NCBI GenBank assembly: GCA_963804885.1
Contig: CAWDSF010000014.1
Span: 186,001-250,000 of the forward strand
Length of the DNA stretch: 64,000 nucleotides
Reading direction: 5' to 3'
From: PALSA-1004 sp963804885
GTDB taxonomy: Bacteria > Pseudomonadota > Gammaproteobacteria > Burkholderiales > SG8-41
Part shown: positions 27,472-37,072 of the stretch, in pieces
How positions within the stretch are numbered: position 1 is the stretch's first letter
Layout: every line of letters starts with the position of its first letter
The notes under the pieces: generated by a model
What the model saw: only the letters and a program-made list of their open reading frames with translations
What the model was told of the DNA's origin: nothing
The model's database searches: none
Made by a program: the position numbers and the translations under genes

Positions 27472-28474
27472 ATGAGCAGAATCCTGATGACCATGAATGA
27501 GGATACGCAATCCTCGCGCGCGAGCGGTTTCGCGGTCACCTACCGGGTTGATGAGCATGACTGCCTCGAGTACGCAGCCGGCCTTGAAGCGCTGGGCCAC
27601 GATGTGTACTTCGTCAACTGGGACGATCTTGACGGGCGGCAGTTCGGCCGCATGTTTCACGTCAACGCCGGTAGCTTTGTCGATCCTGTATTGCTCGAAG
27701 ACTTCGACCTCATCTGGGTCTATCAGATGGAAGGGTTTTATGCCGACCGCGCGCGTTTCCTGCGCATGATCGAGATTTTCGAGGACGCTTGCCCGCTGGT
27801 CGTCAACGATCCGCGCACGATACGTCACAACCTGGGCAAGCATTATTTATCGGAACTGCAGCGCCACGGCGTGCGCGTAATACCGACCTACCGCGTGGAT
27901 GAAACCATCTGCCGTCGTCTCACGGCAGGCACGCCGTTCGTGCTGAAGCCGGTTTTCGGCGATCGGGGCAATGGCGTATTCCTGGCGCGCGCGCCGGCCG
28001 ATCTCGAATCGGATCATGGATACCCGGGACCAGTACCTTGCGCAGGAGTACGAGCCCGCCGTTCGCGATGGCGAGAAAAGCCTCATGTACCTCGGCTTTG
28101 ACTATCATCATGCGGTCATCAAGCGGCCGTGCCCCGCCGTCGCCGATGAGTTTCGCTGCAACGAGTCGCTCGGCGGGACAGTAGACGTATACGAGCCGAC
28201 CGCAAGCGAGCTTGCGTATGCCGGGAAAGTGTTGAAGGTGTACGCGTCGCTTGGCTGTCCGGTGCACTTCAGCCGGGTAGATTTCATCGACGGCGCCCAC
28301 GGTCCCGTGCTGATGGAAGCCGAGCTGCTCAATCCGGCGGCGTTCGCGAACTACTCGGGGAAGGGCCGTGCGTTTGGACGGAAAGTCGCGGATTATTTCG
28401 ATCGGCTGATCGCCGCGCAAAACGTCGTGCGTTCGCGGCCGCGGGATTTCAGCGAGTCCGCGTTCGGCGCCTGA
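27472..28474 (+). CDS. ATP-grasp ligase A (glutathione-synthetase/RimK-like), one frameshift
   Basis: About 333 residues. Start set at ATG 27472 (MSRILMTMNEDT). N-terminal pre-ATP-grasp part (HDVYFVNWDDLD, LIWVYQMEGFY), then LVVNDPRTIRHNLGKHYL, where glutathione synthetases have the NxP segment, the ATP-binding lysine in PFVLKPVFGDRGNGVFLA, and the metal-binding end VLMEAELLNPAAFANYSG. Frame breaks at about 28011: LESDHGYPG should read LESIMDTRDQYLAQEYEP, restored by removing one G; total length (1003) agrees. It converges with ligase B (17-base gap). Product unknown. Confidence 0.85.
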
Positions 28475-28491
28475 GCGGGCGCAGGGACCGG

Positions 28492-29460
28492 CTACAGCGC
28501 CTGCAACTGCTCGATGAAGTAGCTGACGAGCGCCGGCCGCGCATCGACGATGCACTGCCAGAATTTGTAATCCGTAAAAATCGTTCCGCAACCGTTGATC
28601 TCGTTGATGCGGTCGCCGATGAAGTCGACCGCGCCAAAGTCGAGTCCACAGTGCGCGCGCAACCGCTCCGCCGCTTCGAGATCGGACGCGAAACCTTCCG
28701 CGCCGGTGAAATAAGGCCAAGTGTCGTAGCGGTCGGTACTGTCGGACCAGGGCGTAGGGCCGCCATGGCGCTGGCGACCGGCGACAAAGCGGCCACCCGC
28801 AAACCACAGGCGCTTCTCATCGCCGGGCCGGTACGGTTGAAAGACATAGTCGCGTAAGTCGTGGCTGTTGTCTTCGGCCAGTTGCTGCCCGAAGCGTTGC
28901 ACATCGCTGTCGCTGAGCAGTCTATGCGCGCCGAGTCCGGCGCCGCCCCAGTCAAGTTTCGCCACAATGGCGTCCTCGCGCTTTCTGAAGTCGTGAACGT
29001 CGTCGATTGAGGCTGCAAGCCGGGTCGGGATGATCCGATATTCAGCGGGGTTCAGGCCGGCGAACCAGCTCTTGAGCGTTTTCGCCTCGGCGGCAGGTTC
29101 GTTGATTACGCGGCCAACGCGGCCGGCCGCGACGAAGTGCTGATGAAAATCATTCTGCGCTTGAAAAAAATCCATGCGCCGTGCGAAGCCGCGGGGACGA
29201 TGATCGAGGTAGTAGCCATCGCTGTAAACGATCCAGAGATCGGCCGCGGGCGCGATCATGCCTATTTCCTCGAACCTGCCTCCGCGAACCCTGCGGTAGG
29301 CGCGCACCAGTCCTTGCGCGAAGTCGTAGTCACCGGCGGTCGCGATGACCAGGTCGGCATGCCGGTCGAGCGCGGTGACGAGCGAGCGTTGCGTCATCAT
29401 CCGCTTGCCGGTTACCAGAAACGGATTGACCGTCAGTAGTACGCGCTTTTTCGCCGCCAC
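28492..29460 (-). CDS. ATP-grasp ligase B
   Basis: 322 residues from a GTG at 29460. Nine bases follow ligase C, so both are co-transcribed. N-terminal domain KKRVLLTVNPFLVTGKRMMTQR and ADLWIVYSDGYYLDHRPRGF, the ATP-binding lysine region EDAIVAKLDWGGAGLGAHRLL, an acidic strand GLDFGAVDFIGDRINEINGCGTIF carrying the metal ligands (Asp, Glu, Asn). These are the ATP-grasp signatures of the GshB/RimK clan that join a carboxylate to an amine through an acyl phosphate. It differs strongly from A and C, so this is not a simple duplication. Substrates unknown. Confidence 0.83.
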   Translation of the reverse strand: MAAKKRVLLTVNPFLVTGKRMMTQRSLVTALDRHADLVIATAGDYDFAQGLVRAYRRVRGGRFEEIGMIAPAADLWIVYSDGYYLDHRPRGFARRMDFFQAQNDFHQHFVAAGRVGRVINEPAAEAKTLKSWFAGLNPAEYRIIPTRLAASIDDVHDFRKREDAIVAKLDWGGAGLGAHRLLSDSDVQRFGQQLAEDNSHDLRDYVFQPYRPGDEKRLWFAGGRFVAGRQRHGGPTPWSDSTDRYDTWPYFTGAEGFASDLEAAERLRAHCGLDFGAVDFIGDRINEINGCGTIFTDYKFWQCIVDARPALVSYFIEQLQAL

Positions 29461-29469
29461 GGCTGCGCT

Positions 29470-30771
29470 TTAACTTGCGGCGGCGTTAGCCGCTGCGGCT
29501 GTGGGCGCAAATCGATAGGGGAGCCGCCTTTTAATGCGTTCGAATTTAGCTTCCAGTTCGCGTTCGGACTCAGCGCCGATGTTGACGAGCCCGTAACGGA
29601 AGCTATGCGAGTCCTGCATCTGGTCCGAGAGATTCAGGCCCGGAGTCGCGTAGATTTCTATCAATGCATCGGGATACTCGGTCGCGAGCTCGAGCAGGCA
29701 TTCGTTCGGCGGCACGCTTAGCACGCGCTGGTCCGCAAATGTGCGCAGCACACAGCTTGCTGCAATCGCGAAGTTGCCTTCTCCGCTGCGCAAGGTGGGC
29801 TGCTCGCCCATGGCAACCTGCAGCATCGCCGCCCATGAGCTTAGTCCGTCCACTTTGAGGAACAGGTCCGGAAACTGCGACGCAATCTTCGGATTTGCCT
29901 CGATGATCCGAATGCGATCGGTGCGCGCGTCGTAAAACATTTCGAGGTTGAATGGCGCATTGTCGTAGCCGATGCCGGTGAAGAAGCGCTGCGCGATATC
30001 CCGCATTCTGTCCTGCACGACGCTGCTCAGGGCAGACGGATACTGGAACCGCTTGAACGAGATAGCGCCGGGAAACATGATCGCATCGAGTATGCCCATT
30101 ACCTGCACCCGCCCGCCGAAGACATAACCTTCAAGCGACACCTGCGAGCCTTCGAGCAGTTCCTCCACCATCAAATGCGACGCGTGCAGCGAATATTCCG
30201 TGCAGGCTTTCATCATGTCGTCGAAGGGCTTGATGAAACCCGCCGGCATCACCGCCGATCGCGCGATCGCGCGCAATTGGTCGCGGCTGTCGACGCGGTG
30301 CGCGTTGATCGACATGCAGGACTTGACCGGCTTCACAAATACCGGGAAAGCCTCGATCCCTGCTTCCGTGCTTTCGGCATCAAGCAACTGAAATGAGGGC
30401 ACGGCGTCAGGCACGAATTGCCGCTGCGCCAGGCGCGAATAATATTTGTGTTCGCAATTGATCACGCTCGACGGACTCGGCCCCGGCAGCTCCAGCCGCT
30501 GGGCGATGATGCTTGCGGCGCTCATGCCCGGATATCCGACGCCGGAGGTAACGCCGCTCAGGCCCGCATGCCGGTAGCGGGCTACCGTCGCGTCGATGAG
30601 CGCGAGAATATCCAGGTGCGGAAGACTCGTGTCGGGATTTATCCGCAGAAACTGATCGAAATACCCGCCGCCAAAATCATCGAATACGAGTTCGCAACCG
30701 AGCGTCCGCGCGACCGCCGGCAGATCGCGGTATTCGCGTTGGGTAGGGCAGAGAACCAGGATTTTCTTCAT
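29470..30771 (-). CDS. ATP-grasp ligase C (amino-acid ligase / carboxylase-like)
   Basis: 433 residues. Order: an N-terminal Rossmann-like part (KKILVLCPTQREYRDL), LPGPSPSSVINCEHKYYSRLAQRQF typical of biotin-carboxylase-type ATP-grasp enzymes, the ATP lysine in FPVFVKPVKSCMSINAHRV, a strand MVEELLEGSQVSLEGYVFGGRV, and metal ligands in NAPFNLEMFY and IRIIEANPKIASQFPDLF. A C-terminal domain of about 100 residues completes the lid-like region. This is the type seen in L-amino-acid ligases and some natural-product ligases. Upstream lies the broken methyltransferase gene. With A and B it makes three distinct ligases in 3.3 kb. Confidence 0.85.
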   Translation of the reverse strand: MKKILVLCPTQREYRDLPAVARTLGCELVFDDFGGGYFDQFLRINPDTSLPHLDILALIDATVARYRHAGLSGVTSGVGYPGMSAASIIAQRLELPGPSPSSVINCEHKYYSRLAQRQFVPDAVPSFQLLDAESTEAGIEAFPVFVKPVKSCMSINAHRVDSRDQLRAIARSAVMPAGFIKPFDDMMKACTEYSLHASHLMVEELLEGSQVSLEGYVFGGRVQVMGILDAIMFPGAISFKRFQYPSALSSVVQDRMRDIAQRFFTGIGYDNAPFNLEMFYDARTDRIRIIEANPKIASQFPDLFLKVDGLSSWAAMLQVAMGEQPTLRSGEGNFAIAASCVLRTFADQRVLSVPPNECLLELATEYPDALIEIYATPGLNLSDQMQDSHSFRYGLVNIGAESERELEAKFERIKRRLPYRFAPTAAAANAAAS

Positions 30772-30805
30772 GAACTGGATCGGCGTACGATTGCACTACG
30801 CGCGG

Positions 30806-31984
30806 TCAGGATTTCCGGAACACCACGATCCGGTTGCTGTTGGTGCCGGCTTCGTTGTTGCCCACACCCCAGATGTTGGCGGTTTTGGTAAAGCGCTGCT
30901 CGTTGATGAGTATCGCCTCGCATGCGAAGCCCGCGGCCGGTGCCGAGCGGCACGACATGTTCTTCCAGTCGGATTTTGCCCTTGCGCACTTCGCCGACCT
31001 CGAACGCGACCCAGCCGCCGGGCTTCGTCACGCGGTAAAGCTCGGCGAAAACGCGGCGCCATGCGCTGGTCCCATTCTTCGACCGTCCGCGACATCGTAA
31101 TGCCGGCGGCAATCGCCTCGGCATCGAGATCGTTGAACCAGCAGCGCAGCCAGTTGTCCTGCGCGTATTGAACGACGTCGAGAAACGGCGGCGACGTCAC
31201 CGTCAGCTGTACTGAAGCAGCGGGAATCTGCGGCGTCGATGCCGCGGGTCCTGTCATGAACAGCGCGTCCGCCGCGGCAGCCCGCAGGTTTTGTCCTCGC
31301 GCGTTCGTCGAGCCGGCCCTGAAGCTGGCGCGATTTCTTGAGGATCAGCGCACGCGTGTCCCGATATTCCGGCGCCTGTCCACGCGTCGAGTTGATCCGC
31401 AGCTGGTTCTGCGCCGACGCGGCCTGGTTCGGCGGCAGTGTGTAAACGGAGAAAAATCCTTTCGAGTGGCCGGTGAGCCGGTTGGTCGCAACCATGCGGA
31501 TCCAGCGGTCTGCCGCGTCTTCATGCGTTAGCCGCGTGCCGGCGCTGCAGGTACGCGCGCAGCGCGCCGATTTCGCGCATTGTTCGCGCGTGGAAAAACA
31601 TCGAGAGATCGGGCGCAGCGATGGCGGCGCCGTGTCGAGGTCGATTTCGGCGAGCCGTGCCGCGACCGCATCGAGCGCGGGCGGCGCAAGCCGCGGGCGC
31701 GTGAAAATCGCGCTCAACGGATTGACGTCGTTGGCGACGATGCGCCGGCCATGCAGCGCGGCTTCGATGGCGGTGGTGCCGCGCCCGCTGAACGGATCGT
31801 AAACGGTGTCGCCGGGCGCGGTCAGGCGCGAAATGAAATACGCCGGCAGTTGCGGCTTGAAGCACGCGCGATAGGACACTTCGTGTATCGGCGTGGCCTG
31901 GCGTTGCTTCGCGGTCCAGAATTCGCCGCGGTAAACCGGAATGTCGGCGCCGCCGCTGCGCAACGTGCCGGCGGCATCAGCCAT
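30806..31984 (-). pseudogene. Site-specific DNA methyltransferase (N4-cytosine/N6-adenine type), about five frameshifts
   Basis: The S-adenosylmethionine motif I is clear in VYDPFSGRGTTAIEAALHGRRIVANDVNP, and the catalytic motif IV as VTSPPFLDVVQYAQDNWLRCWF. Further on, AELYRVTKPGGWVAFEVGEVRKGKIRLEEHV and the C-terminus EAILINEQRFTKTANIWG are family-like. To join them one must change frame near 31610, 31540, 31230, 31060 and 30925; the stop is at 30806-30808. Start set at ATG 31984 (MADAAGTLRS); ATG 32044 is possible but overlaps glcF. So many breaks in 1.2 kb could mean real decay, or a poorly resolved stretch of sequence. No restriction endonuclease gene is adjacent. Confidence 0.75.
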
Positions 31985-32027
31985 TGCCGCGGTAAACAGC
32001 GGCGCGAGGGGCGCCGCGGCGAGTGCG

Positions 32028-33265
32028 CTAGCCGAGGCGCGCATCCAGTGCTTCTATCCAGTGCATGACCGGCAGGCCAGTCGCGGTTTGCAGATGCGAC
32101 TGGCAGCCGATGTTCGCGGTGATGATGGCCGACGGCTGGCCCGAATTCAGCGCGGCGATTTTGTTTTTCAGCAATTGCTGCGACAGCACCGGCTGCAGGA
32201 TCGAATAGGTGCCGGCCGAGCCGCAGCACAGATGAGCATCGGGCACGCGCGTCAGATCGAAGCCCAGCTCGATGAGCAGCTTCTCGACCTGGCCTTTCAT
32301 CTTCAAACCGTGCTGCAGCGTGCAGGGCGGGTGAAAGGCGAACTTCGCGAGAGGCGTTAGGGGAGAGGCGAGAGGCGCCAAGGCTTTCAGTTTTTCTTTT
32401 TCGGCATGGATGATTTCGCTGATGTCTTTCATCAGGGCGGACACGCGCGCGGCTTTTTCGGCATAGGCGGGATCGCGCGCGAGCAGGTGCCCGTATTCGG
32501 CGACCATTGCGCCGCAGCCGCTCGCAGTCATCACGATCGCTTCCGCGCCCGCTTCGATATAAGGCCACCATGCGTCGATATTGCGCCGCATGTAATCGAG
32601 GCCTTCGTCCTGCGCGTTCAGGTGGTACGAAACCGCGCCGCAGCAGCCGGCCGTGAGCGGCGCGCACGAGCGAGATGCCCGAGCTTGTCGAGTACACGCG
32701 CTGCTGCCGCGTTCGTGTTCGGCGACAGGGACGGCTGCACGCAGCCTTCGAGCACGAGCATTTTGCGCGCATGAGTTGCAGCGGGCCACGCGGTCGCGCG
32801 CGCGGGCGGCGGAATTTTGCGTTTCAATGCGCCGAATAAAAACGGCCGCGCGAATTGGCCCAGCTTGAGCAGCGGTGAAAAAACCGACGCGCGCGGAATC
32901 GCGGTGCGCAAAGCGCTGCGCGCAGCCGTTTCGCCGGCGCTGCGCCCGACCTGGGCATCGACGACAGGGCGGCCGATTTCGAGCAGCCGGCCGTACTCCA
33001 CGCCGGATGGGCAGGTGGTTTCACACGACCGGCACGTCAGGCAGCGATCGAGATGGAGCTGCGTTTTCACGGTCGCCGGCTTGCCTTCGAGCACCTGTTT
33101 CATCAGGTAGATGCGGCCGCGCGGCCCGTCGAGCTCGTCGCCCAGCAGCAGATAGGTCGGGCAGGTCGCCGTGCAGAATCCGCAGTGCACGCATTTGCGC
33201 AGGATCGCATCCGCCTCGCGTCCCTCGGGCGTGTCCTTGATGAAGTCAGCGAGATTGGTTTCCAT
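32028..33265 (-). CDS. glcF: Glycolate oxidase iron-sulfur subunit GlcF, frameshifted
   Basis: About 412 residues. Two ferredoxin-type clusters at the N-terminus (CVHCGFCTATCP and CLTCRSCETTCP), followed by two cysteine-rich CCG domains: TAGCCGAVSYHLN and LCCGSAGTYSILQP, with the heme/quinone-side GCVQPSLSPN and IGCQSHLQ. The frame breaks near 32660-32690 (VLDKLGHLARA should read LGISLVRAPLTAGCC); length is one short of a multiple of three. Residues LAPLASPLTPLAK are encoded by a GAGAGGCG-type repeat that is also found between glcF and glcE. GlcF passes electrons from GlcD/E to the quinone pool. Downstream of glcE and glcD. Confidence 0.9.
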
Positions 33266-33267
33266 TG

Positions 33268-33362
33268 TTTGAACCGTGAGGCGTTAGGCGTGAGGCGTGA
33301 GGCGGCAAAACCTGGCGTGTGCGGCCGCTTTAAGAGTTGTACTCTACGCCTCACCCCTCACG
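33268..33362. repeat. Tandem and inverted GTGAGGCG-type repeats between glcE and glcF
   Basis: Three near-identical units reading GTGAGGCG or GTTAGGCG follow each other at about 33277-33303, and the inverse CGCCTCACCCCTCACGC occurs at 33350-33364. The arms can pair into one large hairpin. Similar units occur inside glcF (about 32345-32378) and a hairpin of the same flavour lies at 55428-55447. Probably a dispersed non-coding repeat family; it may attenuate transcription between glcE and glcF. Confidence 0.6.
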
Positions 33363-33365
33363 CTT

Positions 33366-34433
33366 TTAAAACTCAGCATACATGCGCCCGGGATTGAAGA
33401 TCCCCGCGGGGTCGAACGTGAGCTTCAGCTTGCGCTCGATCGCCGCCAGCGCCGGCGGCAATGGATGAAAAACGCCGGCGGACTTGTCGCCGCCGCGAAA
33501 CAGCGTCGCATGACCGCCGCCGGAGTTCCGCTGCCGCGCGCACGGCGCCTGCCGTCGCATCGGTCGCAAGCCAGCGCAGCGCGCCGTTCCATTCGATCAA
33601 CTGGGCGCCGGGCAGATCAAGCGGCGGCGTCGTCGGCTTCAGGGACAGGCGCCACAGCGTCTGCGCCGACGTAAAGAACGCGTGCCGATTGCTCGCGGAT
33701 GTCCTGCCAGTAGCGTTGCGCGGACGCATCGTCGAGCCGTTCGCCGCCGAGCGTGACGATCGCCGCGGAGACCGCCGCCGCGGCGCCGGACAGCCGGACA
33801 TGCAGCCGGCCATCGTGCCACGCAGTTGCCGAGAGCGGCAGCGGTTTGCCCGCCCATGCATTCATCGCGGCGATCGCATCGGCGGCGGTGTGCTCGAACC
33901 GCAGGGTAGCTTCGGCGGTCGGCAAGGGCAGGACCTTGAGGGAGATTTCGAGCAGCACGCCCAGCGTGCCCAGCGAGCCCGCGAGTACGCGCGAAACGTC
34001 GAAGCCGGCTACGTTCTTCATCACCTGGCCGCCGAAGCGCAGATCGTCGCCTTTGCCGTCGAGCATGCGCACGCCGAGCACGCGTATCGCGGACCGAGCC
34101 GGCGTAGGCGCGGCGCGGGCCCGACAGCCCGGCGGCGATGCAGCCGCCCAACGTCGAATGCGGGCCGAAGTGGGGTGGCTCGAATGCGAGCATCTGGCCC
34201 TTATCGCGCAGCGCCGTTTCGATTTCCGCGAGCGGTGTGCCGGCGCGCGCGGTGATCACCAGTTCGCTCGGCTCGTAGTCGATGATGCCGCGATACGCGG
34301 CGACGCTCAAAGTTTCGCCGCGCAGCGGGCCGCCGTAGAAATCCTTGCTGCCGCCGCCGCGAATGCAGAGCGGCGCATGCTGCGCGGCGGCTTCGCGCAC
34401 AGTCGCGGCCAGCTGATCAACAATCGCTTGCAC
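33366..34433 (-). CDS. glcE: Glycolate oxidase FAD-binding subunit GlcE, three frameshifts
   Basis: About 355 residues over several frames; length is a multiple of three. N-terminal FAD-binding domain: APLCIRGGGSKDFYGG, ITARAGTPLAEIETALRDKGQMLAFEPPHFG, TLGGCIAAGLSGPRRAYAGSVRD. Frame changes near 34085 (to VLGVRMLDGKGDDLRFGGQVMKNVAGFD), near 33690 (to HAFFTSAQTLWRLSLKP) and near 33525 (to SGGGHATLFRGGDKSAGVFH), ending FDPAGIFNPGRMYAEF at 33366. Each junction is contiguous in GlcE proteins. Partner of GlcD in glycolate oxidation. Fifteen bases separate it from glcD. Confidence 0.88.
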
Positions 34434-34448
34434 TAGGCGACGATGCTC

Positions 34449-35939
34449 TCAGAATCTTGGCAGATCAGGAAATTTCTCCTGGCCCGCATGCACGTGCATG
34501 CGTCCGAATTCCGCGCAGCGATGCAGTGTGGGCACGGCCTTGCCCGGGTTGAGCAGCGCATGTTCGTCGAATGCCGCTTTGACGCCGTGAAAAGCCGTGA
34601 GCTCGAGCGGCTTGAACTGGTCGCACATCGCGTTGATTTTTTCGACGCCGACGCCGTGCTCGCCCGTAATGGTGCCGCCGACGTCGATCGACAGCTTCAG
34701 AATTTCGGCGCCGAATTGCTCGGTGCGATGCAGCTCGCCGGGCTTGTTCGCGTCGTAGAGAATCAGCGGATGCAGGTTGCCGTCGCCCGCGTGGAATACG
34801 TTCATGCAGCGCAGGCCGTATTTCGCCGACAGCTCCGTGATTGCATTGAGCACGCGCGGCAGCGCTTTCTTGGGGATCGTGCCGTCCATGCAATAGTAGT
34901 CGGGCGACACGCGCCCGGCGGCGGGGAACGCTGCCTTGCGCCCGGCCCAGAAGCGATAGCGCTCGGCTTCGCTCGACGAGACGCGCACTTCCGTGGCGCC
35001 GCTCGCCTGCATGACCGTTTTCATGCGCTCGATTTCCTCGGCGACTTCGGCGGCGTTGCCGTCGGATTCGCAAAGAAGGATGGCTTCGGCGTCGAGCGGA
35101 TAGCCGGCATTGACGAAAGGCTCGACCGCGCCGGTGGTGATCTTGTCCATCATTTCGAGGCCCGCCGGGATGATGCCCGCGGCGATGATGTTGGCGACCG
35201 CCTGGCCGGCTTTGCCGACGTCGTCGAACGCCGCGAGTATGCACTGCGCGAGTTCGGGAACCGGCAGCAGCTTGACCGTGACTTCGGTGATCACCGCGAG
35301 CAGGCCTTCCGAACCCGTGATCAGCGCCAGCACGTCATAACCCGCCGAATCGAGCCCGTCGCTGCCGATCTCGAGCAGCTCGCCTTCGATGGTATACGCG
35401 CGCACCTTCAGAATATTGTGCACCGTCAGCCCGTACTTGAGGCAGTGCATGCCGCCGGAGTTCTCGGCGACGTTGCCGCCGATCGAGCACGCAATCTGGC
35501 TCGACGGATCGGGCGCGTAATAAAGACCGTATTGAGCCGCCGCTTCCGATACCGCGAGATTGCGCACGCCGGGCTGCAGGCGCGCGGTGCGCGCGGCCAC
35601 ATCGATATCGAGGATGGACATGAAGCGCGCGAGGGAGAGCAGCACGCCATTGCCGGGCGGCAGCGCGCCGCCGGACAGCCCGGTGCCGGCGCCGCGCGCG
35701 ACGACGGGCACCCGCATGGCGTGACATGTTTTGAGAATGCGCTGAACTTCGGCTTCGGTCTCCGGCAACGCGACGACCATCGGCAACTGGCGGTAGGCGG
35801 ACAAGCCGTCGCATTCGTACGGCTGCACGTCTTCTCGCGCATGGAGCAGTGCATGCGGCGGCAGGAATGCCGCAAGCGCGTCGACGACTTTGCGTTGACG
35901 CGCGCTATCGATCTGCGGACGGTCGGCGATGGTATTCAT
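34449..35939 (-). CDS. glcD: Glycolate oxidase subunit GlcD
   Basis: 496 residues from ATG 35939 (MNTIADRP), intact. FAD-binding type 4 domain: PVVARGAGTGLSGGALPPGNGVLL, the long SSQIACSIGGNVAENSGGMHCLKYG, GYDVLALITGSEGLLAVITEVTVKLLP; C-terminal FAD-oxidase domain with VFHAGDGNLHPLILYD and GEHGVGVEKI, whose histidines belong to the active site. Oxidises glycolate to glyoxylate; with GlcE and GlcF forms the membrane-associated enzyme that feeds quinones. First gene of the operon glcD-glcE-glcF-(methyltransferase)-ligase C-ligase B. Its promoter must lie in the divergent spacer 35940-36108, where I see no clear -35/-10 pair. Confidence 0.95.
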   Translation of the reverse strand: MNTIADRPQIDSARQRKVVDALAAFLPPHALLHAREDVQPYECDGLSAYRQLPMVVALPETEAEVQRILKTCHAMRVPVVARGAGTGLSGGALPPGNGVLLSLARFMSILDIDVAARTARLQPGVRNLAVSEAAAQYGLYYAPDPSSQIACSIGGNVAENSGGMHCLKYGLTVHNILKVRAYTIEGELLEIGSDGLDSAGYDVLALITGSEGLLAVITEVTVKLLPVPELAQCILAAFDDVGKAGQAVANIIAAGIIPAGLEMMDKITTGAVEPFVNAGYPLDAEAILLCESDGNAAEVAEEIERMKTVMQASGATEVRVSSSEAERYRFWAGRKAAFPAAGRVSPDYYCMDGTIPKKALPRVLNAITELSAKYGLRCMNVFHAGDGNLHPLILYDANKPGELHRTEQFGAEILKLSIDVGGTITGEHGVGVEKINAMCDQFKPLELTAFHGVKAAFDEHALLNPGKAVPTLHRCAEFGRMHVHAGQEKFPDLPRF

Positions 35940-36108
35940 TTGACCGCTGCATTCTAACAAACGACCGCCGGGAAGGCCGGGGTTTGCGAATGCGCGAGCG
36001 GTTCTCGTGGGCTATACTGCAAAGCCGCCCGTCGTCATACCCGGGCAGCGCGTTCCCCTTGGCCCAATTCCGCGTAATCCATGCTCGCAGCAATCAGGGA
36101 GATTTGCC

Positions 36109-37071
36109 ATGCGGTATGCAATCGCACTCGTTGCAGTCTTTGGTTTCGTCAACGCTCTACCCGCGCAAGCGCAGCAGTATCCCGCCAAGCCGATACGCCT
36201 GATCGTGCCGTTCGTCGCCGGCGGCTCGGCCGATGTGTTAAGCCGTGTGCTCGCGCAGCGCCTGACCCAGCAATACGGCCAGCAGGTGGTGGTCGAGAAT
36301 CGTCCCGGCTCGGGCGGGCATGTCGGCGCCGAAGCCGCGGCGCGCGCAGCCCCCGACGGCTACACCATCGTGTTCGGCACGATCGGCATCCACGCCGCTT
36401 ACACGATTTATTCGAAGTTGAACTACGATCCGTCGCGCGATCTGCAGCCCGTCTCGATGTATGCCGACGTGCCGAACATTTTGGTCGTGCATCCGTCGGT
36501 GCCGGTGAAGAACGTGAAGGAATTCATCGCGCTCGCGAAAAGCAATCCCGGCCGTCTCAATTTCGGCACGGCGGGCAGCGGCTCGTCGACGCACATGGCG
36601 GGCGAGTGGTTCAAGCTCTATACCGGGGTCAATCTGACGCATGTGCCTTACAAGGGCAGCGCGCAGGCGATGCAGGATCTGCTCGGCGGCCAGATCGAGC
36701 TCATGTTCGAGAACCTGCCGACGGCGATCGCTCAGGTGAGGGCGGGCAAGATTCGCTCGCTCGGCATGACGAGCCGCGAGCGCAGCCCGAGCATGCCGGA
36801 AGTCCCGACGCTGGCCGAGACCGGCGTGCCGGGATTCGAAGCGACTGCGTGGTTCACCATTGCGGCGCCCGCGAAAGTCCCGGCCGACATCATCCGCAAG
36901 CTCAACGTTGACATGAATGCGTTCCTGAAGGCGCCGGAAATGCAGCAGCGCTGGATCGACATGGGCGTCGTGCCGCTGGGCGGCTCGCCGGCCGACGCGG
37001 AAAAGTTTTTCGTGGTGGAGCGCGAAAAGTGGGGCAAGGTCATCAAGGCCGCGGGAATCCGCGGTGATTGA
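36109..37071 (+). CDS. Bug/TctC family solute-binding receptor 8
   Basis: 320 residues; ATG 36109 has AGGGAG 8 bases upstream, which excludes the longer frame from 36007. Signal peptide MRYAIALVAVFGFVNALPAQA, mature start QYPAKPIRLIVPFVAGGSADVL, and HVPYKGSAQAMQDLLGGQ. Intact. First gene of the hydantoinase operon, followed immediately by a second receptor. Confidence 0.93.
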   Translation: MRYAIALVAVFGFVNALPAQAQQYPAKPIRLIVPFVAGGSADVLSRVLAQRLTQQYGQQVVVENRPGSGGHVGAEAAARAAPDGYTIVFGTIGIHAAYTIYSKLNYDPSRDLQPVSMYADVPNILVVHPSVPVKNVKEFIALAKSNPGRLNFGTAGSGSSTHMAGEWFKLYTGVNLTHVPYKGSAQAMQDLLGGQIELMFENLPTAIAQVRAGKIRSLGMTSRERSPSMPEVPTLAETGVPGFEATAWFTIAAPAKVPADIIRKLNVDMNAFLKAPEMQQRWIDMGVVPLGGSPADAEKFFVVEREKWGKVIKAAGIRGD

Positions 37072-37072
37072 A

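Noticed and set aside
35940..36108. TATACT at 36013 as promoter for the receptor 8 operon
   Set aside because: No -35 box at a workable distance in either direction; not enough to annotate.
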